Origin: CALWOS01 sp963595735
GTDB lineage: Bacteria > Bacillota > Clostridia > Oscillospirales > Oscillospiraceae
Assembly: GCA_963595735.1 (NCBI GenBank)
Contig: CAVBJJ010000018.1
Span: 1-38,666 of the forward strand
Length of the DNA stretch: 38,666 bases
Reading direction: 5' to 3'
Shown: in pieces, positions 15,953 to 23,425 of the stretch
Position numbering within the stretch: position 1 is the first letter of the stretch
Layout: each line of letters begins with the position of its first letter
Notes under the pieces: model-generated
Seen by the model: only the letters and a program-made list of their open reading frames with translations
What the model was told of the DNA's origin: nothing
Databases searched by the model: none
Translations under genes and position numbers: made by a program

Positions 15953-17260
15953 TTACAGAATGTCGATGTATTCGTCGTTGAGCGCCTTGTTCATGCTGCG
16001 CACGGCGCAGAACTTGCCGCACATGGAGCAGGTGTCCTCGTGCTCCGGCGCCCTGTCGTCCCGAATGCTGCGGGCGGTCTCCGGGTCGATGGCGCATTCC
16101 CACTGCTTTTCCCAATCGAAAACGCGGCGGGCATCAGCCATGGCGTCGTCAATGTCTCTGGCGTGGGGAATTTTCTTGGCGATATCCGCGGCGTGGGCGG
16201 CAATGCGGGAAGCGATGATGCCCTGCTTGACATCCTCCACATTGGGCAGCGCCAGATGCTCGGCGGGGGTGACATAGCACAGGAAAGCCGCGCCGGCGGA
16301 AGCGGCCACCGCGCCGCCGATGGCGGAGGTGATGTGGTCATAGCCGGGGGCGATATCCGTGACAAGGGGTCCGAGAACATAGAAGGGCGCACCCATGCAG
16401 ATGGTCTGCTGGATCTTCATGTTTGCTTCGATCTGGTCAAGGGGCATATGGCCGGGACCCTCTACCATGACCTGCACATCCTTTTCCCAGGCGCGCTTGG
16501 TCAGCTCGCCCAGCCGCACCAGCTCTTCAATCTGGCACACATCGCTGGCGTCCGCCAGACAGCCGGGGCGGCAGGCGTCGCCCAGGGAAACGGTCACATC
16601 GTATTCCCGGCAGATGTCCAGGATCTCGTCATAATACTCATAAAACGGGTTTTCCTCGCCGGTCATGCTCATCCAGGCAAAGACCAGGGAGCCGCCTCGG
16701 GAGACAATGTTCATCTTGCGCTTGTGCTTTTTGATCTGCTCGATGGTCTTGTGGGTAATGCCGCAGTGGAGGGTGACAAAGTCCACACCGTCCTGGGCGT
16801 GCAGCCGTACCACATCAATAAAATCCTTGGCCGTGAGGGTGGCCAGATCCCGCTGATAGTGGATCACGCTGTCATAGACCGGCACAGTGCCGATCATGGC
16901 GGGGCATTCCTGAATCAGCTTTTGGCGGAAGGGCTGGGTGTTGCCGTGGGAGGACAGATCCATGATGGCCTCGGCGCCCATGTTCACCGCCGCCATGACC
17001 TTTTTCATCTCCACATCGTAGTCCTTGCAGTCGCGGGAAACGCCCAGGTTGACATTGATCTTGGTGCGGAGCATGGAGCCAACGCCGTTGGGATCCAGGC
17101 TGCGGTGGAGCTTGTTGGCGCAGATGGCCACCTGTCCCTTGGCGACCAGCTCGCGGATCTCCTCCTCTGTGCGGTATTCCTTGGCGGCGACCGCTTTCAT
17201 TTCCGGGGTGATGATCCCGCGCTTGGCGGCATCCATCTGGGTGGTATAGTTTCTCATCAT
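15953..17260 (-). CDS. thiC: Phosphomethylpyrimidine synthase ThiC
   Basis: 435 residues, the usual bacterial length without the N-terminal extension. Radical-SAM enzyme converting aminoimidazole ribotide to HMP-phosphate, the pyrimidine half of thiamine. Visible signatures: LDPNGVGSMLRTKINVNLG, the central GDACRPGCLADASDVCQIEE, VMVEGPGHMPLDQIEANM, and the C-terminal cluster motif CSMCGKFC that binds the 4Fe-4S. The start follows AAAGGA; a second ATG is the next codon. It is the last gene of the operon and is separated from thiD by 220 bases containing a repeat element, with no riboswitch of its own, so its expression depends on read-through from the TPP-controlled promoter or on an unseen local promoter. 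Confidence 0.97.
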   Translation of the reverse strand: MMRNYTTQMDAAKRGIITPEMKAVAAKEYRTEEEIRELVAKGQVAICANKLHRSLDPNGVGSMLRTKINVNLGVSRDCKDYDVEMKKVMAAVNMGAEAIMDLSSHGNTQPFRQKLIQECPAMIGTVPVYDSVIHYQRDLATLTAKDFIDVVRLHAQDGVDFVTLHCGITHKTIEQIKKHKRKMNIVSRGGSLVFAWMSMTGEENPFYEYYDEILDICREYDVTVSLGDACRPGCLADASDVCQIEELVRLGELTKRAWEKDVQVMVEGPGHMPLDQIEANMKIQQTICMGAPFYVLGPLVTDIAPGYDHITSAIGGAVAASAGAAFLCYVTPAEHLALPNVEDVKQGIIASRIAAHAADIAKKIPHARDIDDAMADARRVFDWEKQWECAIDPETARSIRDDRAPEHEDTCSMCGKFCAVRSMNKALNDEYIDIL

Positions 17261-17320
17261 TACAGATTCCTTTCAGACAAATAAAATTATATATAGTATA
17301 GACTGTCGAAAAACAGGCTG

Positions 17321-17470
17321 CCTTGCCTCTCCCTATGGGAGAGGTGGCTGAGCGCAGCGAAGACGGAGAGGGCAAACAATAACCATTCCATAGAACCCCG
17401 TTGGGCTTGATTATCTGCCGAACCCTCTCAGTCGCCTGCGGCGACAGCTCTCCCAGAGGGAGAGCCAAGG
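17321..17470. mobile_element. MITE/REP-like dispersed repeat between thiD and thiC
   Basis: About 150 bases whose ends are imperfect inverted repeats: CCTTGCCTCTCCCTATGGGA at the left and the complement of CCTTGGCTCTCCCTCTGGGA at the right. Internal parts form further hairpins (CCTATGGGAGAGG; GTCGCCTGCGGCGAC). It encodes no protein. Sequences of this style (CTCTCCC...GGGAGAG ends around AGCGCAGCGAAGACGGAGAGGG) occur in many copies in genomes of gut Oscillospirales, in my recollection; no second copy is in this window. It begins 10 bases past the thiD stop. Confidence 0.7.
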
Positions 17471-17480
17471 GCATACCTCG

Positions 17481-18317
17481 TTATATAGTTTTTTGACAAG
17501 CTGTATTGTGTTCTCTCGTCATTTCCGGGCAGCACTGCCGGAGCAGATAGGCGTGATCCATCGGTCCGCTGCCCTTTCCCAGATCCAGCATGGCGGCCAG
17601 TGCGCCGGAGATGTATTCCTTGGCACGGGAAATGGCCTCCTCCATGGGAAAGCCCTTGGCCAGATTGGCGGCAATGGCGGAGGAGAGGGTGCAGCCGGTG
17701 CCATGGGTGTTGGGGTTTGCGATCCGTCTGCCGGAAAACCAGCGATAGCTCCCCGCGGCGTACAGCAGGTCGTTGGCGTCGCTGACGCTGTGCCCGCCCT
17801 TGAGCAGGATGGCGCAGCCGTAGCGCTCGCCCAGCAGCTTTGCCGCCTGCTGCATTTCCTCCGGATTCCGGATAGACATTCCGGAAAGCAGCTCTGCTTC
17901 CGGGATATTGGGGGTGGCAAGGCTGGCAAGGGGAAGCAGCTCCCGGCTGAGGATTTCCGCCGCGCCGGGCTGCAAAAGGGAAGCGCCGCTGCTGGCCACC
18001 ATAACCGGATCGATCACGATGTTTTTGGCCTGATAGTGCCGCAGCCGCCGGGCGATCACGGCGATCAGCGCGCCGGAAGCGACCATGCCCACTTTCACGG
18101 CGTCCGGCGGAATATCCGTAAACACCGCGTCGATCTGCTGTTGTAAAAATTCCGGACTGGACTCCAGAACGCCGGAAACGCCGGTGGTGTTCTGTGCCGT
18201 GAGTGCGGTGATGGCGCTCATGGCATAAACACCGTGCATTGTCATGGTTTTGATATCTGCCTGAATACCGGCGCCTCCGCAGGAGTCGCTTCCTGCGATT
18301 GATAATGCTGTTTTCAT
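17481..18317 (-). CDS. thiD: HMP/HMP-phosphate kinase ThiD
   Basis: 278 residues. Ribokinase-fold enzyme that phosphorylates hydroxymethylpyrimidine twice to HMP-PP. Visible: the N-terminal ALSIAGSDSCGGAGIQADIK, the TALTAQNTTGV loop, KVGMVASGALI, IDPVMVASSGA, the LLKGGHSV strand, and the anion-hole and catalytic motif NTHGTGCTLSSAIAAN. The family is usually about 265 residues; the extra C-terminal residues run up to the flanking repeat, so the last codons may have been altered by its insertion. Located 97 bases after the HAD phosphatase gene. Confidence 0.95.
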   Translation of the reverse strand: MKTALSIAGSDSCGGAGIQADIKTMTMHGVYAMSAITALTAQNTTGVSGVLESSPEFLQQQIDAVFTDIPPDAVKVGMVASGALIAVIARRLRHYQAKNIVIDPVMVASSGASLLQPGAAEILSRELLPLASLATPNIPEAELLSGMSIRNPEEMQQAAKLLGERYGCAILLKGGHSVSDANDLLYAAGSYRWFSGRRIANPNTHGTGCTLSSAIAANLAKGFPMEEAISRAKEYISGALAAMLDLGKGSGPMDHAYLLRQCCPEMTREHNTACQKTI

Positions 18318-18414
18318 CGGTGTTACATCCTTTTAACAGTTCACTATTTTTGTTAAGCGACAGAGAGTGGTGCCCCCGGTCTGCCGCTGGGATTTGGTTA
18401 GTCAGCGGAATGCT

Positions 18415-19074
18415 TTACAGCCGGGAGGCAAAGGCGAAAAAGGGCTGCAGATCGCGATAATCGGGAAGATAGCAGTCACACAGCGCCTGAATTTTGTCCT
18501 GCTCCGGCTCCACGGCCTCGTAGATGGCCACCACGGGGAAGCCGTCCGCTTTCGCCGTGCGCATGGCAAATTGTGCGTCCTCGAAAATGGGCGTCTTGCC
18601 TTTCTCGGTGCCAAGATGAGACAGTGCGGTTTGGTACAGCAGGGGACTGTCCTTACCCTTTCCGACCTCGGCAGCGGTGAAAATGCTCGAAAAATACTGC
18701 GCCATACCGCAGCGGCTTAGGGCGGCCTCCACCAGATGCTTGTCTGTTAGCGTGGCAACGCACATGGAAACACCCTGCGCCTGCAGCTGCTCCAGCAGCC
18801 GGAGAATTTCTCCTTTGGGCTGGGCTTCCTGCCGATAAAATACTTCCATTACCCGGTTGATGCCGGCAACGATCTCCTCTACCGAGGCCTGTACGCCGTA
18901 CTCCCGGCGGTAGTATTCGGCGGATTGGGAAAGGGTCATGCTCTGGCAGACCTCCCAGAGATCGGCGCGGGGGGAATAGCCCTGCTGGCGCAGATAGCGC
19001 TCGCCGGCGGTGCACCAGGCGGGCATGGAGTCCAGCAGGGTGCCGTCCAGATCAAAAATCGCACCTTGTATCAT
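18415..19074 (-). CDS. HAD-family phosphatase in the thiamine operon
   Basis: 219 residues. Haloacid-dehalogenase fold: motif I FDLDGTLLDS at the start (nucleophile and acid aspartates), a helical cap domain (about 18-85), motif II threonine in VATLTDKHLVE, motif III lysine in the GKGKDSP region, and a motif IV region FEDAQFAM with one acidic residue pair (E-D). Its ATG overlaps the thiE stop by four bases (ATGA), so it is translationally coupled to thiamine phosphate synthase. That points to a thiamine intermediate as substrate; thiamine monophosphate, giving free thiamine, is the obvious candidate, with HMP-phosphate as an alternative. No thiL is in the operon. The substrate is inference. 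Confidence 0.85.
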   Translation of the reverse strand: MIQGAIFDLDGTLLDSMPAWCTAGERYLRQQGYSPRADLWEVCQSMTLSQSAEYYRREYGVQASVEEIVAGINRVMEVFYRQEAQPKGEILRLLEQLQAQGVSMCVATLTDKHLVEAALSRCGMAQYFSSIFTAAEVGKGKDSPLLYQTALSHLGTEKGKTPIFEDAQFAMRTAKADGFPVVAIYEAVEPEQDKIQALCDCYLPDYRDLQPFFAFASRL

Positions 19075-19712
19075 GCTTCTGTCACCACCTTTGCCAGCTG
19101 TTTCATTTCTCTTGCGGCAGCGGTGATATCCGCTGCGCCGAAAATGGCGGAGACCAGCGCGATACCGGCCATGCCGCCGCCCCGCAATTGGATCACATTT
19201 TCGGCAGTGATGCCGCCGATGGCCACGGCAGGGATGGAAACGCTGCTGCAGATCTCCCGCAGCTGCGCGGGGGTGATGCGCAGGGCATTTTTCTTGGTGG
19301 GGGAGGGGAACACCGCTCCCACGCCAAGATAATCCGCCCCGGCAGCCTGCGCGGCCTGCGCCTGCGCCACGGTTTTTGCGGTTGCGCCGATGAGAAAATC
19401 CCGGCCGCAGCGCCGGCGAATGTTTGCAACCGCGGCGTCCTCCGCGCCCACATGAACGCCGTCCGCGCCGCTTTGCTCTGCCACGGTCACATTGTCGTTG
19501 ATGATTAGGGGCACGCCGTAGTGGTGGCACAGCTGGCGGATGGCGATGGCTTCCGCCAGAAAATCGGTCTCCGGCAGCGCCTTTTCCCGCAGCTGCACCA
19601 GCGTTACGCCCCCTTGCAGCGCCTGTTCCACCTGCTCATACAGGCTCTGTTTGCCCGTCCAGCTGCGATCTGTGACGGCATAGAGCAGGAGCTTTTGTTT
19701 TATATCTTGCAT
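19071..19712 (-). CDS. thiE: Thiamine phosphate synthase ThiE
   Basis: 213 residues, TIM barrel. Joins HMP-PP with the carboxythiazole phosphate to give thiamine monophosphate. Visible: LYAVTDRSW at strand 1, TLVQLREKALPETDFL with the pyrophosphate-binding residues, PLIINDNVTVAEQSGADGVH, GADYLGVGAVFPSPTKKNAL, and IPAVAIGGITAENV. The start at 19712 (GGAGGTGG upstream) overlaps the 3' end of the tenI-like gene by 13 bases, so the two are coupled. The longer open frame upstream is a shadow of that gene. Confidence 0.95.
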   Translation of the reverse strand: MQDIKQKLLLYAVTDRSWTGKQSLYEQVEQALQGGVTLVQLREKALPETDFLAEAIAIRQLCHHYGVPLIINDNVTVAEQSGADGVHVGAEDAAVANIRRRCGRDFLIGATAKTVAQAQAAQAAGADYLGVGAVFPSPTKKNALRITPAQLREICSSVSIPAVAIGGITAENVIQLRGGGMAGIALVSAIFGAADITAAAREMKQLAKVVTEA

Positions 19713-20311
19713 GAAGGGCCACCTCCAAAGGATGAGAGATAGTCTTGGGGAGAAGCGCAGGTCATGGCGCCGCTCATGACGCAGGCGCCTGCGGCGCCTG
19801 CGCTGACAACAGCTGCCATGCGTTCCGGCGTGATGCCGCCGATGGCATATACCGGAAGGGAGACAGCCTGGCACACGGCCTGCAAAAAATCCAGACCGCG
19901 GCCGGGCAGTCCCTTTTTACAGGCGGTGTCGAACACATGACCGGCGGTGATATAGCCGCAGCCCAGTGACTGGGCGGTTTTGGCATCCTCCACCGAATGG
20001 CAGGAAGCGCCCAGCAGCGGGATGGCTGCTTTCGCCTCCGGGGGAAGCTGCCGCAGCAGCGGCAGCGGCAGATGCAGCGCCGGGGCTTGCAGCTCCAGCG
20101 CGACCTGCCAAAAGCTGTGCAGAATGCAGCGGGTGCCGGCCGCCCGGCAGATCTCCAGCACCTGCTGTGCCAGAAGCCGGTATTCTGCCTCGGATAGATC
20201 CTTTTCTCGCAGCAGAATGGCGGCGGGGCGGGCGGCGGCCAGCCGTTCGATCCGGTGCAGAAACGGCTCGGTACACAGGCGGCGGTTGGTGACGCAGAGA
20301 ATGTCAGACAT
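19700..20311 (-). CDS. tenI: TenI-like thiazole tautomerase
   Basis: 203 residues, a ThiE paralogue. Shared barrel features (AAILLREKDLSEAEYRLLAQ, LLGASCHSVEDA, VYAIGGITPERMAAV) but with the TenI-type loop GHVFDTACKKGLPGRG rather than the PSPTKK loop of true ThiE. TenI aromatises the ThiG product to the carboxythiazole phosphate used by ThiE. The ATG at 20311 overlaps the thiH stop (ATGTCTGA), so it is translationally coupled; an in-frame ATG at 20323 is possible. It is directly followed by thiE, giving the biochemical order thiH-tenI-thiE. Confidence 0.85.
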   Translation of the reverse strand: MSDILCVTNRRLCTEPFLHRIERLAAARPAAILLREKDLSEAEYRLLAQQVLEICRAAGTRCILHSFWQVALELQAPALHLPLPLLRQLPPEAKAAIPLLGASCHSVEDAKTAQSLGCGYITAGHVFDTACKKGLPGRGLDFLQAVCQAVSLPVYAIGGITPERMAAVVSAGAAGACVMSGAMTCASPQDYLSSFGGGPSCKI

Positions 20312-21557
20312 AGAGATAATCATTCAAAACCGGCTGCAAGCCCTCACCGGCGATGTCCTGATACATGGTTTCCAGACTGCGGGAGTCGTTGATCTCAAAC
20401 TGCTCGTCGCCCTGAGCGGCGTCGGATTGCTTGCCGCTGTACTTGCTCTCATGGTCGCCGATACCGGTGGAAACGCCGGCGGAGACCTTGGTGGCGGCGA
20501 TCTTTACAATGCCGTTGCGGAAAGAAGCGCTTTCCCGGGAGGAAACCGTGATCCCGGCAAAGGGCAGGAAGATGCGATAAGCGCACAGTACCTGACACAG
20601 CTGCTTTTCGTGGACATCCAGCGGGTTGATCTTGTCGTTGTTGATGATGGGGCGCAGGCGGGGACAGGACAGGGACATTTCCGCATGAGGATATTTCCGC
20701 TGCAAATAATAGACATGAAGCGCGGTAGCCAGCGCGTCCTTCCGGAAGTCGGAAAGTCCCAGCAGAGCGGAAAAGCCAACGCCGCGCATCCCGCCCATCA
20801 GGGCGCGCTCCTGGGCGTCGAAGCGATAGGGCCAGACGCGCTTGTGTCCCAGCAGGTGCAGAGTCTCGTACTTGTTTGCGTCATAGGTCTCCTGAAACAC
20901 GGTCACATAGTCCGCGCCGCAGTCGCGCAGATAGCGGTATTCCTCCGTGTTGACCGGGTAAATTTCCAGCCCGACCAGACGGAAATATTTTCTGGCCAGC
21001 TTGCAGGCCTCGCCGATGTACTGCACATCGCTCTGACTGCGGCTCTCGCCGGTCAGGATGAGGATCTCCTCCATGCCGCTGTTGGCAATGACCTGCATTT
21101 CCTGCTCGATCTGCTCCCGGTTCAGCTTCATGCGGCTGATGTGGTTATAGCAGTTAAAGCCGCAGTAAACGCAGTAATTTTCGCAGTAGTTGGCAATATA
21201 CAGCGGCGTGAACAGATATACCGTGTTGCCAAAGTGCTTGCTGGTCTCCTGTCGGGCGCGCTGGGCCATCTGCTCCAGAAACGGCTCCGCCGCAGGGGAG
21301 AGCAGCGCTTTGAAGTCCTCCACAGAGCAGGTTTCGTGCTCCAGGGCGGCTTTGACATCCCGGGCGGTGTATTTCTCGTAGTCATAGCTGTGCATTTGCT
21401 CCATGACCCGGGCGCAGACATCGGACTGGATCTGCTCCATCCCCGGCAGATATTCCATGTGGTTTTTCCGGGAGCTGGGGTCGGTTTCCAGCCGGTGCTT
21501 TTTCTCCAGCGCGGCGGGGGAGAGGTACTCGGAGTCTACAAAAAACTGATTTTCCAT
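20304..21557 (-). CDS. thiH: 2-iminoacetate synthase ThiH
   Basis: 417 residues. Radical-SAM lyase that splits tyrosine to dehydroglycine (2-iminoacetate) and p-cresol, the anaerobic route to the thiazole precursor; aerobes use ThiO instead. The cluster motif is CENYCVYC (C-x3-C-x2-C) within NYCENYCVYCGFNCYNH. Further marks: EEILILTGESRSQS and CPRLRPIINNDK. The start at 21557 follows AAGGGGCG; ten bases separate it from the thiG stop. The use of ThiH fits a strict anaerobe. Confidence 0.96.
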   Translation of the reverse strand: MENQFFVDSEYLSPAALEKKHRLETDPSSRKNHMEYLPGMEQIQSDVCARVMEQMHSYDYEKYTARDVKAALEHETCSVEDFKALLSPAAEPFLEQMAQRARQETSKHFGNTVYLFTPLYIANYCENYCVYCGFNCYNHISRMKLNREQIEQEMQVIANSGMEEILILTGESRSQSDVQYIGEACKLARKYFRLVGLEIYPVNTEEYRYLRDCGADYVTVFQETYDANKYETLHLLGHKRVWPYRFDAQERALMGGMRGVGFSALLGLSDFRKDALATALHVYYLQRKYPHAEMSLSCPRLRPIINNDKINPLDVHEKQLCQVLCAYRIFLPFAGITVSSRESASFRNGIVKIAATKVSAGVSTGIGDHESKYSGKQSDAAQGDEQFEINDSRSLETMYQDIAGEGLQPVLNDYLYV

Positions 21558-21567
21558 GGTACGCCCC

Positions 21568-22338
21568 TTAATCCCGCAGAAAACCGGTGAGCGGGTCGGA
21601 GGCAGAAGCACCACGGGTCAGCACACGCCCCAGACCGGAGAGATAGGCCTTGCGGCCGGCCTCGATCGCCTGGCGGAACGCGGCTGCCATCAGGGGCAGA
21701 TCGCCGGCGGTGGCCAGGGCGGTGTTTGCCATAATGGCGGCAGCGCCCATCTCCATAGCCTCACAGGCCTGGGAGGGACGGCCGATGCCCGCATCCACGA
21801 TCACGGGCAGGTCGATCTCGTCAATGAGGATCTGGATGAAGTCCCGGGTGGCAAGTCCCTTGTTCGAGCCGATGGGAGAGGCCAGCGGCATCACTGTGGC
21901 GGCGCCGGCGTTGACCAGATCCCGGGCGGTGTTCAGGTCGGGGTACATATAGGGCATGACCACAAAGCCCTCCTTGGCGAGGGTCTCCGTGGCGCGGATG
22001 GTCTCCTGGTTGTCCGGCAGGAGATATTTGGAATCGCGCATGATTTCGATCTTCACGAAATTGCCGCAGCCCAGTTCCCGCGCCAGTCTGGCAATACGCA
22101 CGGCTTCCTCCGCCGTGCGAGCGCCGCTGGTGTTGGGCAGCAGAGTAACGCCCTTGGGGATGAAATCCAGAATGTTTTCCTGCTCACGGGTGTTGGCGCG
22201 GCGCACGGCGAGGGTGATGATCTCCGCGCCGGCGTACTGGACGGCGGCTTCGATCAGATTCAGGGAGTATTTGCCGGAGCCGAGAATAAAGCGGGAGGAA
22301 AATTCATGCCCGCCGATGATCAGTTTGTCCTGAGACAT
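21568..22338 (-). CDS. thiG: Thiazole synthase ThiG
   Basis: 256 residues, TIM barrel. Builds the thiazole phosphate from deoxyxylulose-5-phosphate, dehydroglycine and ThiS thiocarboxylate. Visible: LIIGGHEFSSRFILGSGKY, ITLAVRRAN (arginine near the active site), LLPNTSGARTAEEAVRIA, VKIEIMRDSKYLLPDN with the Schiff-base lysine, MPLASPIGSNKGL, and IVDAGIGRPSQA. The start follows AAGAAGG and lies 19 bases after the thiF stop. Confidence 0.96.
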   Translation of the reverse strand: MSQDKLIIGGHEFSSRFILGSGKYSLNLIEAAVQYAGAEIITLAVRRANTREQENILDFIPKGVTLLPNTSGARTAEEAVRIARLARELGCGNFVKIEIMRDSKYLLPDNQETIRATETLAKEGFVVMPYMYPDLNTARDLVNAGAATVMPLASPIGSNKGLATRDFIQILIDEIDLPVIVDAGIGRPSQACEAMEMGAAAIMANTALATAGDLPLMAAAFRQAIEAGRKAYLSGLGRVLTRGASASDPLTGFLRD

Positions 22339-22357
22339 GGTCGTTTGCCTTCTTTCT

Positions 22358-22993
22358 TCAGGTGTCGAATTTGTTTGCAAGGATCCGCAGCACGGTCAGC
22401 GCCTGATGGGCGGCGCAGAGCATGACCCGGGCGGAAAGCAGCCCGATGCCGTCTGCCACATCGCTGGTGCCGTCGCCGCAGAGATAAAAATGGTCGGTGA
22501 TCCTCCGGGTCTGAATGGTGTTGGGGCTGCCGAAACCGGCCATGCCGGAGGCCGCCACCAGATAGGCGTCCGGCAGCTTTTCCAGCACCGTGTTCACCAG
22601 CATGGCCTTGCACTCGGGATTATCAAAGGCCTCGCAGATGATGTCCGCCTGCTGCAAAAGCGCCGGGGCGTTTTCCGGCGTGATGCGCACTTCGTGTGTC
22701 TCCAGCTCCACATAGGGGGCGAGCTCCCGGAGATTTGCCGACAGGGCTTTCGGCTTGGGAATGCCGATCTGGTCGGCCTTGTACTGCTGCCGGTGGAGAT
22801 TGGTGATGTCCACCTGGTCAAAGTCCAGCAGGATCAGCTTGCCGACCCCGGCGCGGGCAAGGGAGACCGCGATGTTGGAGCCCAGTCCGCCCAGCCCGCA
22901 AATGGCAACGGTGGCAGCGGAAAACCGCGCCTGGGTCTCCTTGCCGTGGCGCGCTGCCTGCGCCTGATACATGGCTTCCTTTGTGGGGATCAT
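22358..22993 (-). CDS. thiF: ThiS adenylyltransferase ThiF
   Basis: 211 residues, the short clostridial form of the E1-like family. Nucleotide-binding GLGGLGSNIAVSLARAG at about 33-50, then LILLDFDQVDITNLHRQQ with the conserved aspartate and arginine, and CEAFDNPECKAML. It adenylates the ThiS C-terminal glycine so sulfur can be added. The longer E. coli-type zinc cysteines are not evident, as usual for the ~200-residue form. Its ATG is one base past the thiS stop, and the GGAGG that serves as ribosome binding site is made by the Gly-Gly codons of thiS. Confidence 0.93.
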   Translation of the reverse strand: MIPTKEAMYQAQAARHGKETQARFSAATVAICGLGGLGSNIAVSLARAGVGKLILLDFDQVDITNLHRQQYKADQIGIPKPKALSANLRELAPYVELETHEVRITPENAPALLQQADIICEAFDNPECKAMLVNTVLEKLPDAYLVAASGMAGFGSPNTIQTRRITDHFYLCGDGTSDVADGIGLLSARVMLCAAHQALTVLRILANKFDT

Positions 22994-22994
22994 A

Positions 22995-23189
22995 TCAACC
23001 GCCTCCTACAAAGCTGACGACCTCGATCTGGTCGCCATCCGCCAAAACAGTCTCGGCGTACTGTGCCTTGGGCACGATGGCGCCGTTGCGCTCCACGGCA
23101 ATACGCGTGGGCGGATAGTCCGTGGTGCTGAGATATTCCGCCAGTGTTTTTCCGGCGATGTCCAGCAGCTGGCCATTGATCTTTACCAT
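22995..23189 (-). CDS. thiS: Sulfur carrier protein ThiS
   Basis: 64 residues, ubiquitin-like fold, ending in VSFVGGG: the C-terminal Gly-Gly carries the thiocarboxylate for thiazole formation. The start MVKINGQLLDIAGKTLAEYL follows ACGGAGG. It is the first gene after the TPP riboswitch and its terminator, so it sets the start of the thi operon. An upstream in-frame extension runs through the riboswitch and is not real. Confidence 0.94.
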   Translation of the reverse strand: MVKINGQLLDIAGKTLAEYLSTTDYPPTRIAVERNGAIVPKAQYAETVLADGDQIEVVSFVGGG

Positions 23190-23210
23190 ATGCGTTCCTC
23201 CGTTTCCAAA

Positions 23211-23245
23211 TAAAAAACGGGAAGCTGCCAATTGGTCGCTTCCCG
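23211..23245 (-). terminator. Riboswitch-controlled terminator before thiS
   Basis: Leftward stem CGGGAAGC / GCTTCCCG with a 12-base loop and six Us. It lies about 22 bases past the aptamer, the arrangement expected for transcriptional control by TPP. Confidence 0.88.
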
Positions 23246-23266
23246 TAATACTGCGATTACGAATCT

Positions 23267-23352
23267 GTATCCCTCCGTTGGCATTATCCAAATCAGGTTC
23301 CCAAGGTCGAAGGTTCCACCTTCCTCTCAGCCTGTCACACAAGCTCCCTTTT
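23267..23352 (-). promoter_or_regulatory. TPP riboswitch (THI box)
   Basis: On the leftward strand the aptamer carries the conserved core elements in order: GGGAGC, GACAGGCTGAGAGG, then GGGAACCTGATTTGGATAAT, GCCAACGGAGGGA. The pyrimidine-sensing CTGAGA and the pyrophosphate-binding side are intact. It senses thiamine pyrophosphate and, through the terminator that follows, switches the whole nine-gene operon off when TPP is abundant. Confidence 0.95.
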
Positions 23353-23369
23353 ATTCGGTTTGCAGGTTT

Positions 23370-23398
23370 ATTATAAGAGCCTTGCGAGAAAAATGCAA
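23370..23398 (-). promoter_or_regulatory. Promoter of the thiamine operon
   Basis: Leftward TTGCAT, 17-base spacer, TATAAT; the aptamer begins about 15 bases downstream. Confidence 0.85.
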
Positions 23399-23425
23399 GT
23401 TTTTTTCGTAGCAGGGGAAATCTTG

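Noticed and set aside
18415..19530. 371-residue extended version of the HAD protein
   Set aside because: The first 152 residues are an out-of-frame reading of thiE; the real start is the ATG overlapping the thiE stop.
19980..21590. 536-residue rightward frame across thiH/tenI
   Set aside because: Antisense to clearly identified thi genes, no family features; a GC-rich shadow.
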